In this document: positions 1-8,447 of the stretch, piece after piece
Numbering within the stretch: position 1 is the stretch's first letter
Layout: every line of letters starts with the position of its first letter
NCBI GenBank assembly: GCA_937874345.1
Contig: CALNBT010000115.1
Span: 1 to 24,779, forward strand
Length of the DNA: 24,779 nucleotides
Source of the DNA: an uncultured Prevotella sp.
GTDB taxonomy: Bacteria > Bacteroidota > Bacteroidia > Bacteroidales > Bacteroidaceae
Reading direction: 5' to 3'
Made by a program: the position numbers and the translations under genes
The notes under the pieces: model-generated
Database searches by the model: none
Seen by the model: the letters and a program-made list of their open reading frames with translations, nothing else
Told to the model about the DNA's origin: nothing

Positions 1-408
1 GGCGGACGATATGATAACTTGACAGGAATCTTTGGGATGCCAGGACTTAGTGGAGTGGGGATCTCTTTTGGGGCAGACCGTATTTATGATGTACTCAACA
101 CTTTAGAACTTTATCCCGCGGCGACCAATTCCACAACACAAATCCTATTCATTAACTTTGGAGAACAAGAAACAAATTATTGTCTTCCTATTTTGAGTCA
201 TTTAAGATCAAAAGGGGTCAAAGCCGAGATTTATCCTGATGCAACAAAGATGAAAAAACAGATGAATTATGCCAATGCGAAACAAATTAAATGGGTGGCA
301 TTAGCAGGAAAGAACGAAATGGATCAAAATGGCATCACATTGAAAAATATGGAGACAGGAGAGCAGCAGCTCGTTGACAAAAATGAGGTATTATTATTCG
401 CGAATTAA
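1..408 (+). CDS. hisS: Histidyl-tRNA synthetase, C-terminal part (5' end outside window)
   Basis: This is the last 135 codons of a class II histidyl-tRNA synthetase, which charges tRNA-His with histidine in the cytoplasm. The frame is open from base 1. It begins with GGRYDNL, the family signature around the histidine-binding loop, followed by GVGISFGADRI, which is class II motif 3 with its ATP-binding arginine. The remaining ~90 residues fit the anticodon-binding alpha/beta domain; it ends with LVDKNEVLLFAN and a TAA stop at 406-408. An internal TTG at 19 is not a real start, because the signature lies in frame before it. A strong intrinsic terminator follows 22 bases after the stop, so hisS is the last gene of its transcript. 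Confidence 0.95.
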   Translation, partial: GGRYDNLTGIFGMPGLSGVGISFGADRIYDVLNTLELYPAATNSTTQILFINFGEQETNYCLPILSHLRSKGVKAEIYPDATKMKKQMNYANAKQIKWVALAGKNEMDQNGITLKNMETGEQQLVDKNEVLLFAN

Positions 409-430
409 TGTTATCCTGCTGTAAATATGC

Positions 431-470
431 AAAAAAATGATAAAACAATTGCGTTTTATCATTTTTTTTT
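431..470 (+). terminator. Intrinsic terminator after hisS
   Basis: A perfect 16-bp inverted repeat (431-446 with 453-468) encloses a 6-base loop AATTGC. The left arm begins with seven A and the right arm ends in a run of T, so the hairpin could terminate transcription from both directions. It separates hisS from the perR transcription unit. Confidence 0.9.
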
Positions 471-474
471 ATAA

Positions 475-510
475 TTTGCTATTATAATTATTTCAAAATT
501 TGTATCTTTG
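475..510 (+). promoter_or_regulatory. Probable perR promoter (TAnnTTTG) with overlapping Per-box-like site
   Basis: TATCTTTG at 503-510 matches the Bacteroidota sigma-ABfr -7 consensus TAnnTTTG exactly. A TTTG at 475-478 could be the -33 element, although the 24-base spacer is longer than the usual 19-21. Inside the spacer, 482-496 reads TTATAATTATTTCAA, which agrees at 12 of 14 defined positions with the Bacillus Per box TTATAATNATTATAA. That placement is what autorepression by PerR would require. The local AT-richness weakens the operator call. Confidence 0.5.
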
Positions 511-720
511 ACACAAATATTTAGATTCAACAAATAATTGATTGTGCATTGGGATAATTTAACGCCCTGTGATATTTAAAGTTTTTACGAACTTAAGAAA
601 GATTGAAAAAAATAGAATAAGTTGTGGTTTTGATAATAATCTTATAGACTCCAAGGTTGTTTCATTTATTATTGCGCATTCTGATTATTGATATGAATAT
701 TAAGAAAGAAATTTATTTTT

Positions 721-1149
721 ATGAAAGAACAAGACGCTTATATTAAACTAATTGAAAAAGGAGTTCATCCATCAGCCCAACGTTTGGCCATCATGCAATA
801 TTTGATGTCTCACTTTACGCATCCTACTGTTGATGAGGTGTTTCAGGATCTGACTAAAAAAATCCCTACACTTAGCCGTACCACCGTATACAATACTTTG
901 AGACTTTTTTCAGAACATAATGCGGCTCAGATGATTACGATAGATGATCATCATGTTTGTTATGACGGCAACACAAATCCGCATGCTCACTTCTATTGTA
1001 AATCATGCGGTAAAGTCGTTGATATGCATGAAGAAGAGGTTCCTTATTTGTCAAAGCCAAAGATGATGAACGGAAAAATCGTTGATGAAATACAGGTTTA
1101 TTATAAAGGTATTTGTAATGACTGTATGAGTCGCGAAATGAACAAATAA
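721..1149 (+). CDS. perR: Fur-family peroxide-sensing repressor, PerR type
   Basis: This 142-residue protein has the normal Fur-family length and plan. A winged-helix DNA-binding half includes LSRTTVYNTLRLF (residues 51-63) and is followed by a dimerisation half. Two CxxC pairs (C93/C96 and C132/C135) form the structural zinc site. The regulatory metal ligands line up with Bacillus PerR: H34, D82, H88, H90 and D101. Asp101, where Fur proteins normally have Glu, favours PerR, in which Fe-catalysed oxidation of His ligands senses H2O2. The assignment to PerR over Fur or Zur is by this residue pattern and not by phylogeny. The gene is monocistronic; tamB converges on it from the other strand. 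A leader of about 200 bases and a possible Per box precede it. Confidence 0.85.
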   Translation: MKEQDAYIKLIEKGVHPSAQRLAIMQYLMSHFTHPTVDEVFQDLTKKIPTLSRTTVYNTLRLFSEHNAAQMITIDDHHVCYDGNTNPHAHFYCKSCGKVVDMHEEEVPYLSKPKMMNGKIVDEIQVYYKGICNDCMSREMNK

Positions 1150-1228
1150 ACTTTACATTTTTTTGATGTGGATTGAACGATTTCTAAATACAGTAATATC
1201 GTCAATCAATATTAGCAATATCGAACAG

Positions 1229-1267
1229 CAAAGTCATTGAGATTGTATATCAATCTCAATGACTTTG
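1229..1267. repeat. Perfect 17-bp palindromic element between perR and tamB
   Basis: Arms 1229-1245 and 1251-1267 are exact reverse complements around the 5-base loop TATAT. It lies between two convergent genes, so a bidirectional terminator is possible, but neither strand shows a T-run after the stem. Its core (TCATTGAGATTG, 5-base loop, CAATCTCAATGA) recurs with one change per arm at 11912-11940, which suggests a dispersed element. Confidence 0.75.
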
Positions 1268-1333
1268 TCGTTGAGTACAATTTAACAAGAAATAGAGAAG
1301 ACACATAGCCTAGGTAAAGTATCAACACAATTG

Positions 1334-4300
1334 TTACTTTGATACTTTCTTGCTTCTTCGTTGACCAAACAGATCTCTTAAGCCATTAAAATCTTTCTGA
1401 ATAATTAAACCAATGCCTTGAGTTGTCAAACTATTGCGTGTAAAATATCTATCGTTGGTTTGGTTATACACTCTGATAGCCAAATTGCCATTTGGGTAAA
1501 GCAAATACTTAATATCAAAATCTCCAATGAAGCTCGTTGTAGCATTGGCTTTGTCACGATAACCAAATTGTCCATCTATCAAGAGACGGTTATTCAATAA
1601 TTTTCCACTAAGCAAACCTTCATATTCGGCATTGTAAAATCCCTCTGTACCGGTAGAGATGTTCGCTCCAAAATTCCAATTTGAATTATTCACAACCGAA
1701 CTGAGCACATTGTTGATTTGCTGACTAAGCGTTCCACTCAAAATACTTTGCATGGCAAGATTTGCCTGATTGCGCTGAGAAGAACTTTCTAATCCATTAT
1801 TATTGGTTGACTGCGAGTAGAACCGACCAACGGCCAACAGGTACAATACCTGTTGGTTCATCTCTTCCTCACTATTCATCAAACTATAAACCATTTGCTT
1901 GGCATCATTGTTAACACTAGGCAAGTCAAGGCTAAAATCAACTTTTGGTGAACTTGGCGTCCCGGTAATATTCATCAGACAGTCAACACGAACGTTATTG
2001 CTCGTAAAGGATTTACCAATATTCAAATCGGCTAAACTAACCCCATTGACCATATAAAGCGCCTTTAGGTTCAAGGCTGCATCAAACGGATCGCCACCAA
2101 AGGCAATTGTTCCTCCTTTTTGGAACTGGAAATCTTTTTTGATGACATTCTGAATGGTTAATTGATAGTTGCCGTGATCAACAACATAGTTTCCAAACAT
2201 ATCAAAAGCGCCTTTATTATAATAGGATGCCCTAATCACACCATCACCATGAAGTTCGATAAAGTCGCCGGTCTGATTATCCATCAACAGTTTAATGGCA
2301 GCATTAGGTGTGCAGTTGATGAGAAAATTTAAATGTAGATCACTTGGAATTCCTGGAAGGATATTATCTTGTGCCGTGATGTTTGATTCATTTTGTGATG
2401 TGTTGTTTAAAGAAATACTATCGCTTTTGGATATCCATTTGATAAAATTCTGCTTATCAACAGGACCCTGTCCTCCCACATTATAAACTAATTGTGAACC
2501 TTTTTGAGGTGTAGCATTCACGGTGATGGTTGTTTCACCAGATTTTCCTACAATCCCACAATTGCCAGTAGCGTAAACAGTTCCATAGAAAGTGTTTTCT
2601 CCAAAAGTATGAGTGTCATAGGCGAGAAGATTCTGGGCCTGAATATTTATATTGAAAGTTAAATCTTTCAAATATTGATGATCCAACTCACCATCAAGAA
2701 CACCGATATTACCGTTACGATCATAGACCGTATCCTTGGAAAAGATAATTTGATTGGGGATGAAACGAATGGTATCGTTTCTCATTGAATAGGTGGTGTT
2801 TAGACTGGTAATATCCATCTTTCCACTGGCCACTACCTGACCTGTCAAATTAAGTTGCTTCAAATCACCAAATAACCGAATAGCTCCTGTACCTTCCGCA
2901 TCGACATTTTGCGTAATCGTGTTTAAGAATCCTTTGACAAATTCAAGACGCGTATGATTGGCCTCAATGTTCAGATCAAGATAGTTCTTTGCAGGAGAAA
3001 CGTAGCCGTCGATATATGTCTTCTTGGCCTCATCATTCGCTATGGCTTTGATGTCAATTTGATTCAGATTCTCATTCCATCTTACGTTTGCATCCAAGAC
3101 ACCCATCCGTCCCGTCTGAAACAAGAAATGGTTGACAGAGACATCAGCATGTCCATGAATTTTCCCAAACAATCCTGAAAGATGGGCCTGTCCTGATAAA
3201 AGGCCATCAAATTCAACCGCATGGAAGTTCAATAAGTTCAGAACATAACCAACATCAATATTCTTAAGGTCGGCCACGAGACTGTCCGTAGGGTTCATTG
3301 AAGCAATGCCCGAAACATTCACATGCTGGTCGTCATGATGGATATTAAAATGATTGACCGATAAGTATTTCTTACTGTACTCAACATCAGATGGATCAAT
3401 TACCCAAGTACTATCCTTGACAACTATTTGTGAAGGTTTCACAACGATGTGGGCGGCGCCTTCCCCATTTCCTCTTTTATAAAAGGTGGTTAGCGTATTG
3501 ATGGTGCCAGAGAGCGGCTGACTATTGAGATCACTGAAAGACAAAGAGCTTTGTAACTCATCATGGGCAGCCTTTCCCTTTACATTTAAGAACCATTTGT
3601 CGTTGTGCTGACTGTATCTTCTTGTTTGTGCATCTAGCACTAAGGTGTCGTTTGGTGTCAACAAATGTATATAAGTATCTTTGAATTGGTTACCCTGATA
3701 GGTAAATTCGGGTGCTTGGACATTGATGTTTAGTTGGTTGTCAATGCCACTAACCGAACCACTTAACAGTAAGGGTTGCTGAAGTGAGAATGGGATATTG
3801 AGAAAGAAATTTGCCCAATCACTGTTTTTAAGCTCAGCATACAACCGAAAATTAGTTGAGTGAGGCCCTTCTTTATGTATAGAAATAAGGTTTTGAACGC
3901 TTGGAAGCTTGTCCAAAATAACGTTTTTGATAACTTGAACAAGCGAGGTGTAATCGAATTGACCGACAACCAAGGCTTTTCCGAAGTCAGTGTTAAGTGA
4001 AACAAAATGTTCGTTCTTTTTATCAAACCCAGCTAAAACTTGAAGATTTGACAAGCCGTAATCACCCATTGGATCATTGATCAGAAGATTTTGCAATTCA
4101 ATTTTACCAACAGCCGAATTCAACTGTTTTCCTGAAATTTTTGAATGAGCATCAAAGCTGATTATTCTATTGTTCCATTGATGTGAAAGATTCAAAAGCG
4201 AAAGATTGACCCTATGGACTTCCGTAACGATATCTGCGATATATTGCCCCTTTGACTTTGCCAACTCTCCTTGAATTTTAAGACTTCCATTAGGATCATC

Positions 4301-5797
4301 CACGGCAGCCAATCCTTTCAATTGGGCTAGTTTGAAAGAAGAATTCAGTATTCCTGACCCATTCAACTGGATGTTTTTATATGAATAGTTATTGTAAGCA
4401 AAAAAAGGAATGGTGCCCTTTACAACAAATGAATGGCCACGATTAGTCGTCTTTTGATAAGATAATTCGACTTGGGCGGCAAATTTACCGAGTTTTTTTT
4501 GACCTAAGAAGCGGGCAATATCAAAATCAGATGTGCTGATATTACCCTTATAATTGTCGTTATTTTTGCTAACAGTTAATTGTATTTGCCCGTCTTCGGT
4601 ATGAACCACACCGTCTATGTTTATATTTTCCCCTTTCCCCGCAGCTTTCCCCACATACTCTATATTCCCGGTTCTGGATAGTGGCGAAGTAGAATTCGGA
4701 GGTAGAATGTAATGCTTGACCGCAGCTTGATACACTTTCAAATGACTGATATTTGCTTGCCATTGAGGTGTTGACAAAAAATTCGAGATTTTTCCTTTTC
4801 CAATTAATTCCAATTCTTTGTCAGCCTGTAGCTTCAGCGATTTTAATTCTATTGAAGAGCTTGACCCAATGAATGAACTTTGTATGGTTAGTGAAGTACT
4901 GAACTTTTCCAAATGCGGATCCAAAAAAGACAAGTCCGAAAACTTTATGAATGAATTGTCAATTTGTCCACTGAAAGAGAGCGTTTTTTTCTGAAGTTTA
5001 TTGTTTTTGATCAGATATCTTGCGATTCCATTATTAATTGTAATCTTCGAATGAGGCAAGTCAAGATGAAATGAAACCAGTTGTGCTTCATTAGAGCTGC
5101 TGATGAATTTGGCAGAAAAAGCTTTTATCGTTAAGCCGCTTTTTTCATGAAAACTTAAATTCTTGACATTAATATTAAGAGAATCTTTCGATATTTCATT
5201 GAAGATAATGTGCGAACTTAATCCTGTGATCTTTAGGTGGTTCAATGATAGCTTTTTAGTTGTTGGCATATCCCAGCGGTCGAAGGCCACCGATCCATTT
5301 CTTAAGACAATGGAATGGATTTTGATAGATGCTGATTGTTTAGTCGAATCTTTCGATGCCAAGGAATCAAGTACAAATTGGAAGTTTGATTTTGACTGTT
5401 TGTTCTTCTGATAGAGTTGGGCATTCAAGCCAAACAGCTGTGCTGAAGTAATTGAAATATTTCCCTGTGACAATGCTAAAAAATCCAATTTTACCGAGAG
5501 GCGAGAGGCATGAAGCATGTCTTTACCCTGTTGGTCACGCATGTTGATTCCATCGACAATGATTCGGTTTAAAAATCCCAAGTTTACACAATCAACACGA
5601 ACCTCTGTTCCGAATTTATGAGAGAGTAGATTACCAACATATTGACCGCATTTTGATTGTATGACAGAAAGGTGTAATAGAATAACTATCGTGAGATATA
5701 ATCCTACAACACTCCAAATAAAAATATTGAGTATAATTTTTAACTTCTTCAGAACCAATCGCAATAAATAACTTTGCAAAATTACATCATTTTTCAT
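1334..5797 (-). CDS. tamB: TamB-like translocation and assembly module / DUF490 envelope protein
   Basis: This is a very large (1487-residue) AsmA/TamB-family protein. One N-terminal membrane anchor (about residues 21-46) is followed by more than 1000 residues of beta-rich repeats and a C-terminal TamB (DUF490) domain. The C-terminal domain shows the typical pattern around ITGTPSSPKVDFSLDLP and GRFYSQS, then a final beta segment ending in IGLIIQKDFNGLRDLFGQ. Known relatives form inner-membrane-anchored grooves spanning the periplasm that move lipid or outer-membrane proteins towards the outer membrane. The length fits Bacteroidota members. No TamA/BamA partner is in the window. I prefer the ATG at 5797; an in-frame GTG at 5818 would add seven residues. 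A TAnnTTTG match on the minus strand at 5784-5777 lies just inside the ATG, so the true start could be a later TTG (5764 or 5758). Confidence 0.9.
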   Translation of the reverse strand: MKNDVILQSYLLRLVLKKLKIILNIFIWSVVGLYLTIVILLHLSVIQSKCGQYVGNLLSHKFGTEVRVDCVNLGFLNRIIVDGINMRDQQGKDMLHASRLSVKLDFLALSQGNISITSAQLFGLNAQLYQKNKQSKSNFQFVLDSLASKDSTKQSASIKIHSIVLRNGSVAFDRWDMPTTKKLSLNHLKITGLSSHIIFNEISKDSLNINVKNLSFHEKSGLTIKAFSAKFISSSNEAQLVSFHLDLPHSKITINNGIARYLIKNNKLQKKTLSFSGQIDNSFIKFSDLSFLDPHLEKFSTSLTIQSSFIGSSSSIELKSLKLQADKELELIGKGKISNFLSTPQWQANISHLKVYQAAVKHYILPPNSTSPLSRTGNIEYVGKAAGKGENINIDGVVHTEDGQIQLTVSKNNDNYKGNISTSDFDIARFLGQKKLGKFAAQVELSYQKTTNRGHSFVVKGTIPFFAYNNYSYKNIQLNGSGILNSSFKLAQLKGLAAVDDPNGSLKIQGELAKSKGQYIADIVTEVHRVNLSLLNLSHQWNNRIISFDAHSKISGKQLNSAVGKIELQNLLINDPMGDYGLSNLQVLAGFDKKNEHFVSLNTDFGKALVVGQFDYTSLVQVIKNVILDKLPSVQNLISIHKEGPHSTNFRLYAELKNSDWANFFLNIPFSLQQPLLLSGSVSGIDNQLNINVQAPEFTYQGNQFKDTYIHLLTPNDTLVLDAQTRRYSQHNDKWFLNVKGKAAHDELQSSLSFSDLNSQPLSGTINTLTTFYKRGNGEGAAHIVVKPSQIVVKDSTWVIDPSDVEYSKKYLSVNHFNIHHDDQHVNVSGIASMNPTDSLVADLKNIDVGYVLNLLNFHAVEFDGLLSGQAHLSGLFGKIHGHADVSVNHFLFQTGRMGVLDANVRWNENLNQIDIKAIANDEAKKTYIDGYVSPAKNYLDLNIEANHTRLEFVKGFLNTITQNVDAEGTGAIRLFGDLKQLNLTGQVVASGKMDITSLNTTYSMRNDTIRFIPNQIIFSKDTVYDRNGNIGVLDGELDHQYLKDLTFNINIQAQNLLAYDTHTFGENTFYGTVYATGNCGIVGKSGETTITVNATPQKGSQLVYNVGGQGPVDKQNFIKWISKSDSISLNNTSQNESNITAQDNILPGIPSDLHLNFLINCTPNAAIKLLMDNQTGDFIELHGDGVIRASYYNKGAFDMFGNYVVDHGNYQLTIQNVIKKDFQFQKGGTIAFGGDPFDAALNLKALYMVNGVSLADLNIGKSFTSNNVRVDCLMNITGTPSSPKVDFSLDLPSVNNDAKQMVYSLMNSEEEMNQQVLYLLAVGRFYSQSTNNNGLESSSQRNQANLAMQSILSGTLSQQINNVLSSVVNNSNWNFGANISTGTEGFYNAEYEGLLSGKLLNNRLLIDGQFGYRDKANATTSFIGDFDIKYLLYPNGNLAIRVYNQTNDRYFTRNSLTTQGIGLIIQKDFNGLRDLFGQRRSKKVSK

Positions 5798-5825
5798 GTC
5801 AAATAGAATAAATGACACAAAATTC

Positions 5826-5856
5826 TTTAAGGATTGACTAAAAGTTATTAAATTTG
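5826..5856 (+). promoter_or_regulatory. nqr operon promoter
   Basis: TAAATTTG at 5849-5856 is an exact TAnnTTTG -7 element. TTTA at 5826-5829, 19 bases upstream, is one base off the -33 TTTG. Transcription would start near 5863, leaving a leader of about 60 bases before nqrA. The site lies in the divergent region shared with tamB. Confidence 0.6.
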
Positions 5857-5925
5857 CCTACATAATAAATATGTTAAAAACATCGATAAAATCTCTTTCG
5901 TTACTAAATTTAATTAAAATATTCC

Positions 5926-7278
5926 ATGCAAAATGTAATTAAGTTGCACAAAGGCTTAGACATCCATTTAAAAGGAAGATCAAAAGAAGTAAAATCAGAA
6001 ATGGTTAAAAGTCGTATTTACGCTATTGTCCCAGATGATTTTGTTGGCGTTGTACCCAAAATGGTTGTCCGGGAGAGTGACCGTGTCAAAGCAGGTGACG
6101 CACTTTTTATTAACAAACAATATGAAGAAGTAACTTTTTCTTCTCCAATAAGTGGTGTAATCAAGGAAATTGTTAGAGGTGACCGGCGTAAGATTTTGTA
6201 TATAAAGATTGAAGCAGACCAAGAACAGGAGTTCTTAGACTTTGGAAAGAAAGACGTTTGCCAACTCTCTTCACAGGAAGTTATTGAGATTATTTTGGCT
6301 GCTGGGTTGTTTGGTTATATCAATCAATTGCCCTATGCTGTTTCAACAAATCCTAGAACATTACCGAAAGCCATTTTTGTTTCTGCATTTAGGGATATGC
6401 CATTAGCCAATCGGTTTGAATTTGAGCTGCAAGGAAATGAGGATGCGTTTCAAACAGGCCTGACAGCTCTTTCAAAGATTGCAAAAACATATTTGAATAG
6501 GCATATCAATCAAACAAGCGAGGTTCTTACAAAGGCTCAGGATGTAGAATTGACCACGTTTGATGGTCCATGCCCCTCTGGAAATGTTGGCATTCAAATC
6601 AATCATATTTCGCCAGTAAACAAAGGCGATTTGGTATGGACCGTTGATCCGACTGTGGTAATTTTTATTGGTCGTTTGTTATTAACAGGACAACTTGATT
6701 TGACTAGAACACTTGCCATAGCCGGTAGTGAAGTCAGAAATCCGGTTTATATTGATGCCCTTGTTGGCACACCTCTTTCTGATTTGCTACAGAACCAACT
6801 GATGCATATTGATCATATACGCATTATCAATGGGAATCCTCTTACGGGTAGAAAATGTAACTTAAATGATTACGTAGGTGCTCATACATCAGAAATATGT
6901 GTCATTCCAGAAGGTGACAATGAGAATGAATTGTTTGGATGGATTTCACCACGGGTAAAGCAATTTTCTGCTTCGCGCAGTTATTTTTCTTGGTTATTGG
7001 GCCACAAAAAGGAATATGTTGCTGATGCGCGCATCAAGGGAGGCGAGCGGCATATGATTATGAGTGGAGAATATGATAAGGTATTACCTATGGACATCTA
7101 TGGGGAATATCTGATTAAGGCAATTATCACAGGGGATATAGACAAACAGGAACAATTGGGTATTTATGAAATATCGCCTGAAGACTTTGCTCTGGCCGAA
7201 TTTGTTGACTCTTCAAAACTTGAACTACAGCGTATTGTAAGAAACGGATTGGATATTTTAAGGAAAGAAAACGCTTAA
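5926..7278 (+). CDS. nqrA: Na+-translocating NADH:quinone reductase subunit A
   Basis: NqrA is the large cytoplasmic subunit of the six-subunit Na+-NQR, which oxidises NADH, reduces quinone and pumps sodium. At 450 residues it has the normal length and no membrane segment. The N-terminus (VIKLHKGLDIHLKG) and the following barrel-sandwich-like region (residues ~35-95, including ESDRVKAGDALF and SPISGVIKEI) are characteristic. The conserved central part has FDGPCPSGNVGIQINHI (about residues 208-224). It opens the operon, one base upstream of nqrB, and has its own TAnnTTTG promoter. The ATG at 5926 is the natural start because the family signature follows directly. Confidence 0.97.
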   Translation: MQNVIKLHKGLDIHLKGRSKEVKSEMVKSRIYAIVPDDFVGVVPKMVVRESDRVKAGDALFINKQYEEVTFSSPISGVIKEIVRGDRRKILYIKIEADQEQEFLDFGKKDVCQLSSQEVIEIILAAGLFGYINQLPYAVSTNPRTLPKAIFVSAFRDMPLANRFEFELQGNEDAFQTGLTALSKIAKTYLNRHINQTSEVLTKAQDVELTTFDGPCPSGNVGIQINHISPVNKGDLVWTVDPTVVIFIGRLLLTGQLDLTRTLAIAGSEVRNPVYIDALVGTPLSDLLQNQLMHIDHIRIINGNPLTGRKCNLNDYVGAHTSEICVIPEGDNENELFGWISPRVKQFSASRSYFSWLLGHKKEYVADARIKGGERHMIMSGEYDKVLPMDIYGEYLIKAIITGDIDKQEQLGIYEISPEDFALAEFVDSSKLELQRIVRNGLDILRKENA

Positions 7279-7279
7279 G

Positions 7280-8443
7280 ATGATGAATTTAAGAAATTAT
7301 TTAAATACAATAAAGCCAAAATTTGAAAGGAATGGCAGACTGCATGCCTTTTGGAGTATGTTTGATGGCTTTGAGAGTTTTCTATATGTTCCTAATACCA
7401 CATCAAAAACAGGAACAAACATACATGATTCCATAGATTCTAAACGAATTATGAGTATGGTTGTCCTTGCAGTAATTCCTGCAATGTTGTTTGGAATGTA
7501 TAATATAGGTTACCAAAATTATGCTGCTGCCGGACAGTTGGGTAATGCCTCTTTTGGTAATATGTTCATTTTTGGTTTTTTGGCCTTGCTACCCAAGATC
7601 ATCGTTTCTTATGTAGTGGGTTTGGGCATTGAATTTGCCTGGGCACAATGGAAACATGAAGAAATCCAGGAAGGATATTTGGTGACCGGTATCTTGATAC
7701 CTTTGATTATTCCTATCACTTGCCCCATCTGGATGCTTGTTATCGCTATCGCTTTTGCGGTGGTCTTCTGCAAAGAGATTTTCGGTGGAACGGGAATGAA
7801 TATCTTTAATGTGGCTTTATCTGCACGTGCATTCCTCTTTTTCTCCTATCCAAGTAGAATGACAGGAGATGCCATTTGGATAGCAAAAAATTCCATATTT
7901 GGATTTGGTTACACGCTACCAGATGCAACGACCATGGCAACCCCCCTAGGTCAAATTGCACAAGGAGCGTCGGTTCCATATTCTATTTCAGACATGGTCA
8001 TTGGATTGATTCCTGGATCAGTAGGAGAGACGAGTGTGATTGCTATTGCGATTGGGGCCGTTATCCTTCTTTGGACAGGTATTGCTTCATGGAAGATTAT
8101 GCTAAGCGTCTTCGTTGGTGGTGGTGCAATGGCCTATCTCTTTAATATTCTGGGGATGACATCCATTTCTTGGTACGAACATCTTTTCTTGGGTGGATTC
8201 TGTTTTGGAGCCGTATTTATGGCAACAGACCCTGTCACAGCCGCCCGAACCGAAAAAGGTAAATATATTTATGGTGCTATGATTGGAATGATGGCACTCA
8301 TCATTCGTGTCATGAATCCAGGGTATCCAGAGGGTATGATGCTTTCTATCTTATTTGCAAATATGTTTGCACCACTCATTGATTACATGATTGTTCAGAA
8401 CAACATCAATCATAGAATGAAACGTTTAACCGCAAAAAAATAA
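7280..8443 (+). CDS. nqrB: Na+-translocating NADH:quinone reductase subunit B
   Basis: NqrB is a polytopic inner-membrane subunit (387 residues, roughly ten hydrophobic segments) that carries a covalent FMN and forms part of the sodium path and quinone site. DATTMAT at residues 215-221 fits the ApbE flavinylation pattern Dxx(S/T)xAT, so Thr221 is the expected phosphoester site. Other family markers are FGGTGMNIFNVALSARAFLFF (168-188, here given as its core) and FMATDPVTAARTEKGK (313-328). It starts one base after the nqrA stop; a second ATG three bases later is an equally possible start. The flavin transferase ApbE that would load it is not in this window. Confidence 0.97.
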   Translation: MMNLRNYLNTIKPKFERNGRLHAFWSMFDGFESFLYVPNTTSKTGTNIHDSIDSKRIMSMVVLAVIPAMLFGMYNIGYQNYAAAGQLGNASFGNMFIFGFLALLPKIIVSYVVGLGIEFAWAQWKHEEIQEGYLVTGILIPLIIPITCPIWMLVIAIAFAVVFCKEIFGGTGMNIFNVALSARAFLFFSYPSRMTGDAIWIAKNSIFGFGYTLPDATTMATPLGQIAQGASVPYSISDMVIGLIPGSVGETSVIAIAIGAVILLWTGIASWKIMLSVFVGGGAMAYLFNILGMTSISWYEHLFLGGFCFGAVFMATDPVTAARTEKGKYIYGAMIGMMALIIRVMNPGYPEGMMLSILFANMFAPLIDYMIVQNNINHRMKRLTAKK

Positions 8444-8447
8444 GACA

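Larger units (their letters stand above)
409..720. other. Non-coding gap between hisS and perR
   Basis: This 312-base gap holds the hisS terminator (431-468), a Per-box-like sequence (482-496), a Bacteroidota -7 promoter element (503-510) and a leader of about 200 bases for the downstream regulator gene. I see no open reading frame with coding character. A stretch at 569-592 resembles one in the ftsY leader. Confidence 0.7.
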
